64,000 bases of DNA from positions 5,895,501 through 5,959,500 of the forward strand of contig NZ_CP108356.1 in NCBI RefSeq assembly GCF_036237315.1, in the 5' to 3' direction. The stretch comes from Streptomyces sp. NBC_01351 (GTDB lineage Bacteria > Actinomycetota > Actinomycetes > Streptomycetales > Streptomycetaceae). The first letter of the stretch is position 1, and each line of letters begins with the position of its first letter. The translations under genes and the position numbers were made by a program. The notes below the pieces were generated by a model, which did no database searches, was not told the DNA's origin, and worked only from the letters and a program-made list of their open reading frames with translations. This document shows positions 41,477-49,852 of this stretch, piece by piece.

Positions 41477-43531
41477 TCAGCGGACCGCGTGGTGCCAGAT
41501 CGGGGAGGTCGGGGTGCGGGGGACCGTGGTGATGTGGAGTTCCGCGTCGAGGCCGAGGACCGCCGTCGTGGTGCCGGAGAGTTCGAGGACCGCGCCCGGG
41601 GCGCCCGCGTAGAGGACGGCGGATTCGGTCCAGGCGGGCGGGCCGCCGAGGCCCGTGGTGCTGATGGTGCCGGTGTTCGCGCGGCCCGAGACGAGGCGGC
41701 CCGCGACGCCGACCGCGCCGTAGCCGGACCGGCCGCCGGCCTCCGCGACGCTGGAGACCTGGGGCTTGCCGGGGGCCGCCGTGACCACGGCCGTGCGGAC
41801 GACACCCGAGTCCGGGCGGCGGAAGTACAGGCGGACGCCCGCGCCGTCCGGGGTCGCCGTCAGGGGGACCGTCGTGGCCGGCAGGCCCGTTTCGAGGGGG
41901 CCCTGCAGCGGGGCGCCCGGGGTGGGCTGGATCCAGGCCGCGACCGACTTCGTGGTGGTGGCGTACACGTGGCGCCGCCCGGCGGAGTCGACCACCGCGA
42001 CCGGGTCGCTCTGCAGGTCCTCGCCGCCCACGCGGTGCCATTCGGAGAAGCCGCCGTCCGGCTGCTGGGTGGTGGCGCGCAGGCTGCGGCGGGAGTCGCG
42101 GAGGTAGACGGTGATGCGGCCGTCCGCGTCGACGGCGCCCGAGGGGGAGCTGATCGCCGAGGTGCTCTGCTCGTCGGGGCCCTCGGGGGTGCCCAGCGAC
42201 TGCCAGGGCCCGAACGGGCCGTCGGGCGCGGACTGGACGGCGTACACGACCTCGCGCCGGTACTCGGCGGGTATCCGGCCGAGGGTGGTGCGGGTGGCGA
42301 GGACCGCGACGCGGCCGTCGGCGAAGCGGACGGTGCTCGCGCCCGGGTCGATGCCCGTGCCGGGGAGGAGCGCCGGGCCCGCCCAGGCACCGCCGGGGGA
42401 CCGGGTCCAGTACGCGGTCTGCCCGTCGAGGGTGGCGAACGCCCAGAGCCGGCCGGGCGTGCCCTCGATCATCCAGGTGCTGTGGTCGCCGCGGCTGTAG
42501 CGCAGGGACTGGGCCCAGTTGCGCCCGGTCGGGTTGCCGGCGACCTTGCGGTCGCCGCAGCCGGAGGGGCTGCCGCAGTAGTTCTGGCCGTCGTGCCAGG
42601 CGTAGGTCTTGAGGAAGCCGGTCTTCGTCTCGGCGGTCTGCGGGTCCAGCGTGTGCGGGAGGGTGCCGTTGTGGTAGCCGAGGTAGTTCTGCACGGAGAA
42701 GTGCGGACGGTTCTTGACCCGCTCCGCGTAGGCGGCCGCGCCGGCCTGCGCGAAGCGGGCGGCGTACATGTGGTCCTGGTGGTCGGTGTACTTGCCGCTG
42801 TGGTCGTACCGGCCGGGCGTCGGGTCCTGCATGCGTATCGTCGTCGGCCGGTACCGCTCCAGGACCCCGGATATCGCCTGTATCAGCTGGTCCTTGCTGT
42901 ACGTGAAGTGCTGCTTGACCGGGGTTCCGGAAGTGAGCTGGGACGCCAGCGCCGGTATCCGCCCGTTCCACAGGCCGCGCAGGCTGTCGGGGTTGTCCCC
43001 GCCGGTGGTGCGGGCCTCGCGCAGCTGCAGCCAGACCAGGTTGACGTGCGGCTTCGCGATGAGGACGTCGAGCTCGGCCTGTCCGCCGCCGGCCGTGGAC
43101 ATGACCGTACGGCGCCAGGCGCTGGTGCGGTCGCCGGTGGCCATCTGCGCGTAGGCGGAACGTATGCCGTTCTGCCGGGCCTCCGCGTAGTGGGCGCGGT
43201 CGGAGGGCTGCTCCGGGTCCTTGGCGGCGCCGCCGGTGGCGCGGTTTATGCCGTCGGCCTCGCCGGAGGTCAGGTACACGGTCGCGACCGGGGTGCCGGA
43301 GAGCAGCGAGCGGCTGAGGTCGGGGTTCATGAAGAAGAGGTCGTCGTCGGGATGGGCGACGACCTGGACGACCGACCCGGCGGTGACGCTCGCGGGCAGC
43401 GCGGCCGCCGGGCGCAGGGGCCACGTGCCCTCGGCGGAGGTCTGCTGGGCGGAGGCCACGGCGAGCACGCCGGTGGTGCCCGCGGTGATGACCGTGAGCA
43501 GGGCCGCGAAGCGGCGACGGGTGATGGGCAT
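41477..43531 (-). CDS. Secreted PIG-L family deacetylase with beta-propeller-like C-terminus
   Basis: A 684-residue protein with a Tat-like signal (ITRRRFAALL) and a PIG-L/LmbE deacetylase domain. The zinc motif is AHPDDD (59-64), followed by TSGEADGIN and the distal HQDHMYAARFA. From about residue 330 a region of repeated strands follows (GRLWAFATLDGQTAYW, GAVDADGRITVYLRD, GGRRHVYATTTKSVAAWIQ), similar to PLL/FucL-like beta-propellers that bind sugars. It probably de-N-acetylates a cell-surface glycan. A truncated paralogue lies immediately upstream at 43815-44507. Confidence 0.88.
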   Translation of the reverse strand: MPITRRRFAALLTVITAGTTGVLAVASAQQTSAEGTWPLRPAAALPASVTAGSVVQVVAHPDDDLFFMNPDLSRSLLSGTPVATVYLTSGEADGINRATGGAAKDPEQPSDRAHYAEARQNGIRSAYAQMATGDRTSAWRRTVMSTAGGGQAELDVLIAKPHVNLVWLQLREARTTGGDNPDSLRGLWNGRIPALASQLTSGTPVKQHFTYSKDQLIQAISGVLERYRPTTIRMQDPTPGRYDHSGKYTDHQDHMYAARFAQAGAAAYAERVKNRPHFSVQNYLGYHNGTLPHTLDPQTAETKTGFLKTYAWHDGQNYCGSPSGCGDRKVAGNPTGRNWAQSLRYSRGDHSTWMIEGTPGRLWAFATLDGQTAYWTRSPGGAWAGPALLPGTGIDPGASTVRFADGRVAVLATRTTLGRIPAEYRREVVYAVQSAPDGPFGPWQSLGTPEGPDEQSTSAISSPSGAVDADGRITVYLRDSRRSLRATTQQPDGGFSEWHRVGGEDLQSDPVAVVDSAGRRHVYATTTKSVAAWIQPTPGAPLQGPLETGLPATTVPLTATPDGAGVRLYFRRPDSGVVRTAVVTAAPGKPQVSSVAEAGGRSGYGAVGVAGRLVSGRANTGTISTTGLGGPPAWTESAVLYAGAPGAVLELSGTTTAVLGLDAELHITTVPRTPTSPIWHHAVR

Positions 43532-43814
43532 AGGTCACGCCTTGGGGGGTCGTTCCGGGCGGGAAGAACCGCTGAGCAGTCAGAGAGAGGCCAAATCGGG
43601 GAACTTGGTTCACCGGATTCGCCGATGACTGCCACTTTCCGAAAAAGTCCGGACGTGATTGTGCACTGTGGAGTTTTTGGTCCGTATATGTGACCGAAAT
43701 GTGGACGCCGTTGTTCCGCCCCGTGGACCAACTGGCTGCCGGGGATAGGATGTTAGGTGGGGATTTGGCCTCGTTGGTGAGGAATGCGGCTTATGCCCTT
43801 AAGGGGGGTATTCC
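43532..43814. other. 283-bp gene-free promoter region of the PIG-L gene
   Basis: No gene. It is clearly lower in GC than its surroundings, with TTTTTGGTCCGTATATG and nearby AT-rich stretches. It contains the promoter side of the minus-strand PIG-L gene and the tail of the pseudogene. Confidence 0.6.
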
Positions 43815-44507
43815 TTACGGCGCCGTGTTGCGAGGGCCCACCGGCACCCACGGCGCCAGCCGCGCGTCCGGGGCGTCCGCCGACGAGGTCACGTACAGCC
43901 GCGCGTCGAGCCCCACCACCGCCAGGCTGACCACGTTCTTGCCGGTCAGAGCGGAGGAAGGGGCGCCCACGAACATCAGCGGCGACCGCTCCCACGGCCG
44001 GCCCCACCCGACGTCCGAGCCCAGCTGACCGCCCGCCGAGCGGCCCGCGAGCACGTGGCCGCTCGCCGTCACCGAGCCGAAGCCCTGGAGTCCGCCGAGG
44101 TCTGTGAGGTTGTTCACCTTCAGTCCGTCGTCGCCGGTGACGAGGGCGGTGCGGACGTTGCCCGAGCCGGGCTTGCGGAACCACAGCCGCACCCCGCCCT
44201 CGCGGCCCGCCGCGGTCAGCGGGAGCGTGGTGTCCGGCAGCCCGGTGGCGGTGGCGGGGCCCAGCGGGGCGCCCGGCTCCGGCTGCACCCAGCCCAGCAC
44301 CGTCTTGGGGGTGGCCGATCCTTGACGTCCTTCGCGTACGCGGCGGTGGCCAGCTGCGCGAAGCGGGCGCCGTAGAAGTGGTCCTGGTGGTCGACGTACC
44401 GATTGGTGTTGGGGAAGCGGCCGGGGGTCGGGTCCTGGGAGCGGACGTCGTTGGCTTGTACCACTCCAGGACGCCGACGAGGGTCTGGACGACCTGCTCC
44501 TTCTTGG
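43815..44507 (-). pseudogene. Truncated, frameshifted PIG-L deacetylase paralogue
   Basis: Two pieces of a second PIG-L protein. The left piece (43815 to about 44318) encodes TPKTVLGWVQPEPGAPLGPA ... VLAGRSAGGQ, collinear with the propeller end of the intact protein. The right piece (about 44320-44507) encodes QDPTPGRFPNTNRYVDHQDH ... AYAKDVK and, in another frame, KKEQVVQTLVGVLEWYKP. About 250 residues between the pieces are deleted with a frame change, and another one-base frameshift lies near 44450. Everything N-terminal, including AHPDD, is missing: homology stops at about 44507, next to the TnpB element. Confidence 0.85.
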
Positions 44508-44640
44508 ATCATCCCGTGGCTCGAACGCCGCTACGGCTAGGGTCGCGCGCAGTCGTTGGGTTGGTCTGGTTTTCCTGGGTGCTGTACGGGTTCTTGTGGT
44601 GCTGCGTGACCTTGTCGGGTTGGGCTCGTTCCGTATGTGG

Positions 44641-44655
44641 GTCCGATGATCGGAC
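44641..44655. promoter_or_regulatory. Short palindrome upstream of the tnpB-like gene
   Basis: GTCCGAT-G-ATCGGAC, 7-bp perfect arms with a one-base centre, 15 bases before the GTG start. Could be an operator or a left-end hairpin of the element. Confidence 0.4.
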
Positions 44656-44670
44656 AGTAGCTCGCAAGCG

Positions 44671-46752
44671 GTGGCGGGGGGTGTGGGTGTGCGGGGGAAG
44701 ATCGCGTTGGGTGAGGGGGAGACAGGCCGGGTGGCGTGCGCACCCGCGACGGCGTTCCGGGGCCTGGATACCGTTTCTGGCGAGGTGCTGAACACTGCCG
44801 CGCTGGGTGAGCGGGTGGGCTGGCTGGCCGCGCTGGTGGAGTCGATGGCCGCCGGGGTGATCGGCGGGCACTGGAGCCGGGCCGAGCTGACGTTGCTTGC
44901 TTCGGGCGTTGCGCCGTCGGGTGAGCGGTTGCCGTCGAACGCGTGGATGGCGTTGCGGACTCTGGGCTGGACGGCGACCGTTCCGGAGGGGGTGTATGTG
45001 CCCGACCGGGTCCGGCGGGTTGCTGAGGAGCAGGCAGGGCGGGTGTTGCGTTCGGCTGAATGGCGGGCCGGGCTGGTGGACGGGGTCCTGGCCACTTGGC
45101 CCGTATCCGGGGATCCGCTCAAGCGCACCGAGGAGGAGTGGGATGCGTTGCGGGCCGTCTGTCCGCAGGGGGCAGCGGTGCCCGCCTCTGTTTTCCGTTC
45201 CCGTACCCGTCAGGTGCTGCGTTTCCTCGCCGCGCACCGGCGTCTTCCTGTTGATCTTTGCGAGTTGGAGGGGGCGCCGGGCGCGGGATGTCAGGTGGTG
45301 TTGGCCGCCGCCGACAAGCAGCTGGCCATCCTGGCCCGCTGCGAGGACGACCCCTCCCGTTACGCGGTGCTCACCGTACGACTGCCGGTACGGCCCGACC
45401 CGCGCACCCGTACCGACTGGCACCCGGTACGGAGCCGTTTCCGGCTGCCACCCACCATCGACGCCGCCGCTGTCCTGCACGCCCCCACCCTGCGCCTGCG
45501 CGACGGGCGGCTACGCCTCGATATCGCACACACCACCGCCGTCCCCAAGACGCTGCGCTCCGGGCACAGCCGGGCCGTGGCCTTCGACTACGGGCTGAAC
45601 ACCCTGCTCACCGGCGGCACCCTCACCCTGACCGGTGGCACCCAACCGGCCGTGCACACCGACGGACAGCCCGTCTTCCTCCGCATGAACGGGGTACTGG
45701 CCAAAGCCGACCGGCTCCGCATCCACGCCGAACAGCTGTGGACCAAAGCCGCGCACCTGGAACACCTCATCGACGGCCAACGGGCCCTCGGGCTGCGCCC
45801 CGACCCTGCGACCGTCACCAAACTCGCCGTGCTACGCACCGAACACTCACGGGTCAGCAGGCGCCGCGCACGGCTGAACGCGGAGATCGCCAAGGCGGCC
45901 GCACGGTTCATGGTGGATCACGCCCAGGCCGCGCAGGCATCGGTGATCTATCTGGAGGATCTGCGGGACATGGAGGCCCGCGGCAAGGGCCGCACCCTCA
46001 ACACCCGCCTCTCCAGCTCGGTGCGCGGGCAGATCGTGGCGGATGCGCTCCATCAGGCAGCCCGGCACGGGATAGCCGTGGTCATCGTCCCCGCGCGCGG
46101 CACCTCCAGGTTCTGTCCGCGCTGTCTGACCGCGTTCCGTCACCACACCGCCCCCGACAGCACCCGGCCGGGGTGGAAGTGGGCCACTTGCCCCCACCCC
46201 GACTGCCGGTACAGCGCGGACCGGGACACCGCCGCCTGGCAGCGCATCGGCGCCCGAGGGCTGCAACATCAACACCTGACTGTCCTGGACCGCGCGAGCG
46301 GCACGTACGTGATCCGCCGCACGGTTCAGGAGCTGGACCAACCCGTCCAGCACACCGAGCCCACCCACCCCGGACCCGCCACCTCCTACAGTCCGCAGCA
46401 ATCCGCTGCGGACCGGACGAAGGCGGGACCGACGAGAAACCGCCCTGTGCCCAGGCAGCGACGCAGGGTCCCCGCCCCACCCGGAACACCGGCATCGACC
46501 GGTCCGGGTGGAAAGCGTCCGGCGGGGCGGCCGCCCCAGCCACCCACCCACCGCACCCAGCGGCGACGTGGACGGCAGGCACCGCACACGATGAGCACCC
46601 CTACACGGCACACGCCACACGGGGCCAGACTCGGCGCAGGCTTCCACCTGCACACCCACGCCACCCCCACCCGAGACCGGGCAGGACAGCAAAGGCAACC
46701 GAGACACTTTTCCCACCGGGGCGAACACCCAGCCCCACCCAGGAAAACCTAA
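44671..46752 (+). CDS. tnpB: TnpB-like RNA-guided nuclease with long C-terminal tail
   Basis: A 693-residue protein, much larger than usual TnpB (about 400). Residues 1-300 are an extended N-terminal WED/REC-like part. The split RuvC nuclease is intact: Asp306 in AFDYGLN, Glu429 in VIYLEDL, Asp519 in SADRDTAAWQRI. The zinc finger is Cys482/Cys485 (FCPRC) and Cys507/Cys512 (CPHPDC). From about 545 there is a Pro/Arg/His-rich tail whose DNA also forms strong hairpins. GTG 44671 is uncertain; GTG 44683 or 44689 follow a better G-run. The frame stops one codon outside the right inverted repeat. It could equally be called a Cas12-ancestor V-U type protein, but no CRISPR array is near. Confidence 0.85.
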   Translation: MAGGVGVRGKIALGEGETGRVACAPATAFRGLDTVSGEVLNTAALGERVGWLAALVESMAAGVIGGHWSRAELTLLASGVAPSGERLPSNAWMALRTLGWTATVPEGVYVPDRVRRVAEEQAGRVLRSAEWRAGLVDGVLATWPVSGDPLKRTEEEWDALRAVCPQGAAVPASVFRSRTRQVLRFLAAHRRLPVDLCELEGAPGAGCQVVLAAADKQLAILARCEDDPSRYAVLTVRLPVRPDPRTRTDWHPVRSRFRLPPTIDAAAVLHAPTLRLRDGRLRLDIAHTTAVPKTLRSGHSRAVAFDYGLNTLLTGGTLTLTGGTQPAVHTDGQPVFLRMNGVLAKADRLRIHAEQLWTKAAHLEHLIDGQRALGLRPDPATVTKLAVLRTEHSRVSRRRARLNAEIAKAAARFMVDHAQAAQASVIYLEDLRDMEARGKGRTLNTRLSSSVRGQIVADALHQAARHGIAVVIVPARGTSRFCPRCLTAFRHHTAPDSTRPGWKWATCPHPDCRYSADRDTAAWQRIGARGLQHQHLTVLDRASGTYVIRRTVQELDQPVQHTEPTHPGPATSYSPQQSAADRTKAGPTRNRPVPRQRRRVPAPPGTPASTGPGGKRPAGRPPQPPTHRTQRRRGRQAPHTMSTPTRHTPHGARLGAGFHLHTHATPTRDRAGQQRQPRHFSHRGEHPAPPRKT
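46477..46537 (+). ncRNA. Candidate omegaRNA scaffold hairpins within the tnpB 3' end
   Basis: CCACCCGG...CCGG / CCGG-T-CCGGGTGG (46477-46511) forms a 12-pair hairpin, followed by the perfect palindrome GGGGCGGCCGCCCC (46524-46537). In known systems the guide RNA is made from the tnpB 3' end through the right end, with the guide read from flanking DNA. Here the flank would be the glnE leader. The RNA is inferred, not seen. Confidence 0.4.
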
Positions 46753-46808
46753 ACTCATCCGAGACGCTCGCCCCAGGCAGGCACCGGCAAGATCCAGGAG
46801 GCGGCGGG

Positions 46809-49796
46809 ATGACAGTCCCGGGACGCAGGAGCAGCACCTTCATCCAGCTGCTGCGCAGCGGTTTCACCGACCCCCAGACCGCCGCCCGACTCCTGGAGAC
46901 CGACGCCCTGGCCTCCGTACGCACCGACCCGGTGCTCCTCGACGCCCTCGGGGCCACCGCCGACCCCGACCTCGCGCTCCTCGGGCTCGTACGGCTCGCC
47001 GAGGCGCAGACCCCCGACGAGCGGCCCCTGCTCCTCGACACCCTCGTCGCCGCGAAACCCCTGCGCGACCGGCTCCTCGGCGTGCTCGGCGCCTCCGAGG
47101 CGCTCGGCGACCACCTCGCCCGCCACCCCCACGACTGGCAGGCCCTGGTCACGTACGAGGCCGCCGACCTGCACCCAGGGCTCGCCGACTTCGAGCGCGG
47201 GCTGGCCGACGCCCACGACCCCGTCGCCCTGCGCGTCGCCTACCGCCGCTGCCTGCTGTCCATCGCCGCCCGCGACGTCTGCGGCACCATCGACGTCGCC
47301 CAGACCGCCGCAGAGCTCGCCGACCTCGCCACCGCCACCCTCCGCGCGGCCCTGCGCATCGCCTCCGCCGCCGCCCCCCAGGACGCGGCCCAGTGCCGCC
47401 TCGCCGTCATCGCGATGGGCAAGTGCGGCGGCAACGAGCTCAACTACGTCTCCGACGTCGACGTGATCTTCGTCGGGGAGGCGGTCAACGGCACGGACGA
47501 GGGCAAGGGGATCCAGGCCGCCACCCGCCTCGCCTCCCACCTCATGCGGATCTGCTCCGAGACCACCGTCGAGGGCACCATCTGGCCCGTCGACGCCAAC
47601 CTCCGCCCCGAGGGCAGGAACGGTCCTCTCGTCCGCACCCTCGCCTCCCACATGGCGTACTACCAGCGCTGGGCCAAGACCTGGGAGTTCCAGGCCCTCC
47701 TCAAAGCCCGCGCCGTCGCCGGCGACCCCGACCTCGGCGCCCAGTACGTCGAGGCCATAAGCCCGCTCGTCTGGCAGGCCGCCGAGCGCGAGAACTTCGT
47801 CGCCGACGTCCAGAAGATGCGACGCCGCGTCGTCGACAACATCCCCGCCGCCCAGGTCGACCGCGAGCTCAAGCTCGGACCCGGCGGCCTGCGCGACGTC
47901 GAGTTCGCCGTCCAGCTCCTCCAGCTCGTGCACGGCCGCCACGACGCCACCCTGCACTCCGGCACCACCCTCGACGCCCTCCACTCGCTCGCCGCCGGCG
48001 GCTACGTCGGCCGCACCGACGCCGCCCAGCTGCACGACGCGTACCGCTTCCTGCGCGCCATGGAGCACCACATCCAGCTCTACCGGCTGCGCCGCACCCA
48101 CCTCGTCCCCGAGGACGAGAACGACCTGCGCCGCCTCGGCCGCTCGCTGGGCCTGCGCACCGAACCCGTCGCCGAGCTCAACAAGGCCTGGCGCCGGCAC
48201 GCCTCCGTGGTCCGCCGCCTGCACGAGAAGCTCTTCTACCGCCCGCTGCTCGACGCCGTCGCCCAGCTCACCCCCGGCGAGACCCGGCTCTCCACGCGCG
48301 CCGCCGGCCAGCGCCTCGAAGCCCTCGGGTACGCCGATCCGGCCGCCGCACTGCGCCACCTCGAAGCCCTCGCCTCCGGCGTCACCCGCAAGGCCGCCAT
48401 CCAGCGCACCCTGCTGCCCGTCCTCCTCGGCTGGTTCGCCGACTCCGCCGACCCGGACGCCGGCCTGCTCGGCTTCCGCAAGGTCTCCGACGCCCTCGGC
48501 AAGACCCCCTGGTACCTGCGCCTCCTGCGGGACGAGGGGGCCGCCGCCGAGAACCTCGCCCGCGTCCTGTCCGCCGGACGCCTCGCCCCCGACCTGCTGA
48601 TGCGCGCCCCCGAAGCCGTCGCCCTGCTCGGCGACCCCGAAGGCCTCCTCCCCCGTACGCACGAGGCCCTGGAACAGGAGGTCCTGGCCGCCGTCGGCCG
48701 CGCCGACAGCGCGGAGGCCGCCGTCACCGCCGTACGCGGGGTCCGCCGCCGCGAGCTCTTCCGCACCACCGCCGCCGACATCATCGGCTCGTACGGTACG
48801 GAGGACAGCCCGGCCGAGGAGGACCACGGAGCCCTCGTCGACCGCGTCGGCGGAGCCGTCTCCGACCTCACCGCCGCCACCATCGCCGGAGCCCTCCGCG
48901 CCGCCGTACAGGCCCAGTGGGGCGACACCCTGCCCACCCGCTTCGCCGTCATCGGCGTCGGTCGCTTCGGCGGGCACGAGCTGGGCTACGGCTCCGACGC
49001 CGACGTCCTCTTCGTCCACGAGCCCCGCGAGGGCGTCGACGAGCAGGAAGCGGCGAAGGCCGCCCAGACCGTCATCGCCGAGATGCGCCGGCTCCTCCAG
49101 CTCCCCACCGCCGACCCGCCGCTGCTCATCGACGCCGACCTGCGCCCGGAAGGCCGCTCCGGCCCCCTTGTCCGCACCCTCTCCTCCTACGCCGCCTACT
49201 ACCGCCGCTGGTCCCTGACCTGGGAGAGCCAGGCCCTGCTGCGGGCCGAACCGGTGGCCGGCGACGCCGAGCTGGGCAGCCGCTTCATCGACCTCATCGA
49301 CCCGCTGCGCTACCCGATGGAGGGTCTCGGCGAGGACGCGGTCCGCGAGATCCGCCGCCTCAAGGCCCGCATGGAATCGGAACGCCTGCCGCGCGGAGCC
49401 GACCCGACGCTCCACACCAAACTCGGCCGCGGCGGCCTCAGCGACGTCGAGTGGACCGTCCAGCTCATCCAGATGCGGCACGCCTGGGTCGAACCGGGCC
49501 TGCGCACCACCCGCACCCGCCAGGCCCTGGCCGCCGCCCACGCGGCCGGCCTGATCCCGACCGAGGAGGCCCAGATCCTCGACGAGGCCTGGGTCCTGGC
49601 CACCCGCGTCCGCAACGCGGTCATGCTGGTCCGCGGCCGCGCCGGGGACACCTTCCCCTCCGACGCCCGGGAACTGGCGGCGGTCGGCCGCTACCTCGGC
49701 TACGCGGAGGGCACGGTCGGCGAAATGCTGGACGACTACCGCCGCATCACGCGCCGCGCACGGGCGGTGGTGGACGAACTCTTCTACGGGGCGTAG
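46809..49796 (+). CDS. glnE: Glutamine synthetase adenylyltransferase/adenylyl-removing enzyme
   Basis: A bifunctional regulator of GlnA activity, 995 residues. Two homologous nucleotidyltransferase halves are present. The N-terminal adenylyl-removing domain has GGNELNYVSDVDVIF (about 208-222), VDANLRPEGRNGPLVRTL and GPGGLRDVEFAVQLLQL. The C-terminal adenylylating domain has GGHELGYGSDADVLF (about 718-732), IDADLRPEGRSGPLVRTL and GRGGLSDVEWTVQLIQM. Both keep the paired aspartates. ATG 46809 is preceded by AGGAGG. Its upstream DNA begins at the TnpB element, only 59 bases away, so its promoter is either within the element or in this short gap. Confidence 0.96.
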   Translation: MTVPGRRSSTFIQLLRSGFTDPQTAARLLETDALASVRTDPVLLDALGATADPDLALLGLVRLAEAQTPDERPLLLDTLVAAKPLRDRLLGVLGASEALGDHLARHPHDWQALVTYEAADLHPGLADFERGLADAHDPVALRVAYRRCLLSIAARDVCGTIDVAQTAAELADLATATLRAALRIASAAAPQDAAQCRLAVIAMGKCGGNELNYVSDVDVIFVGEAVNGTDEGKGIQAATRLASHLMRICSETTVEGTIWPVDANLRPEGRNGPLVRTLASHMAYYQRWAKTWEFQALLKARAVAGDPDLGAQYVEAISPLVWQAAERENFVADVQKMRRRVVDNIPAAQVDRELKLGPGGLRDVEFAVQLLQLVHGRHDATLHSGTTLDALHSLAAGGYVGRTDAAQLHDAYRFLRAMEHHIQLYRLRRTHLVPEDENDLRRLGRSLGLRTEPVAELNKAWRRHASVVRRLHEKLFYRPLLDAVAQLTPGETRLSTRAAGQRLEALGYADPAAALRHLEALASGVTRKAAIQRTLLPVLLGWFADSADPDAGLLGFRKVSDALGKTPWYLRLLRDEGAAAENLARVLSAGRLAPDLLMRAPEAVALLGDPEGLLPRTHEALEQEVLAAVGRADSAEAAVTAVRGVRRRELFRTTAADIIGSYGTEDSPAEEDHGALVDRVGGAVSDLTAATIAGALRAAVQAQWGDTLPTRFAVIGVGRFGGHELGYGSDADVLFVHEPREGVDEQEAAKAAQTVIAEMRRLLQLPTADPPLLIDADLRPEGRSGPLVRTLSSYAAYYRRWSLTWESQALLRAEPVAGDAELGSRFIDLIDPLRYPMEGLGEDAVREIRRLKARMESERLPRGADPTLHTKLGRGGLSDVEWTVQLIQMRHAWVEPGLRTTRTRQALAAAHAAGLIPTEEAQILDEAWVLATRVRNAVMLVRGRAGDTFPSDARELAAVGRYLGYAEGTVGEMLDDYRRITRRARAVVDELFYGA

Positions 49797-49852
49797 CCGA
49801 GGTCACGCAGCGTAGAGCCTTTTGATCATGTCGCCGCGTGTAGCCTCCCCTG

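Larger units (their letters stand above)
44568..46749 (+). mobile_element. TnpB-carrying element bounded by 14-bp inverted repeats
   Basis: GGTTTTCCTGGGTG at 44568-44581 and its exact complement at 46736-46749 flank the tnpB-like gene. No tnpA or serine recombinase is present, so the element would be non-autonomous. IS200/IS605 members usually lack such repeats, so either these are true ends of another element type or parts of left/right-end structures. The left side has truncated the PIG-L pseudogene; the right end is 59 bases from the glnE start. Exact borders and target duplication are not resolved. Confidence 0.6.

Noticed and set aside
44671..46752. Calling the TnpB-like gene a CRISPR Cas12 effector
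   Set aside because: No repeat-spacer array or adaptation genes within the window; RuvC and zinc finger layout fit TnpB equally well.
46755..49541. Long open frame antisense to glnE
   Set aside because: Artefact of GC-rich third positions; glnE has conserved catalytic motifs in the sense frame.
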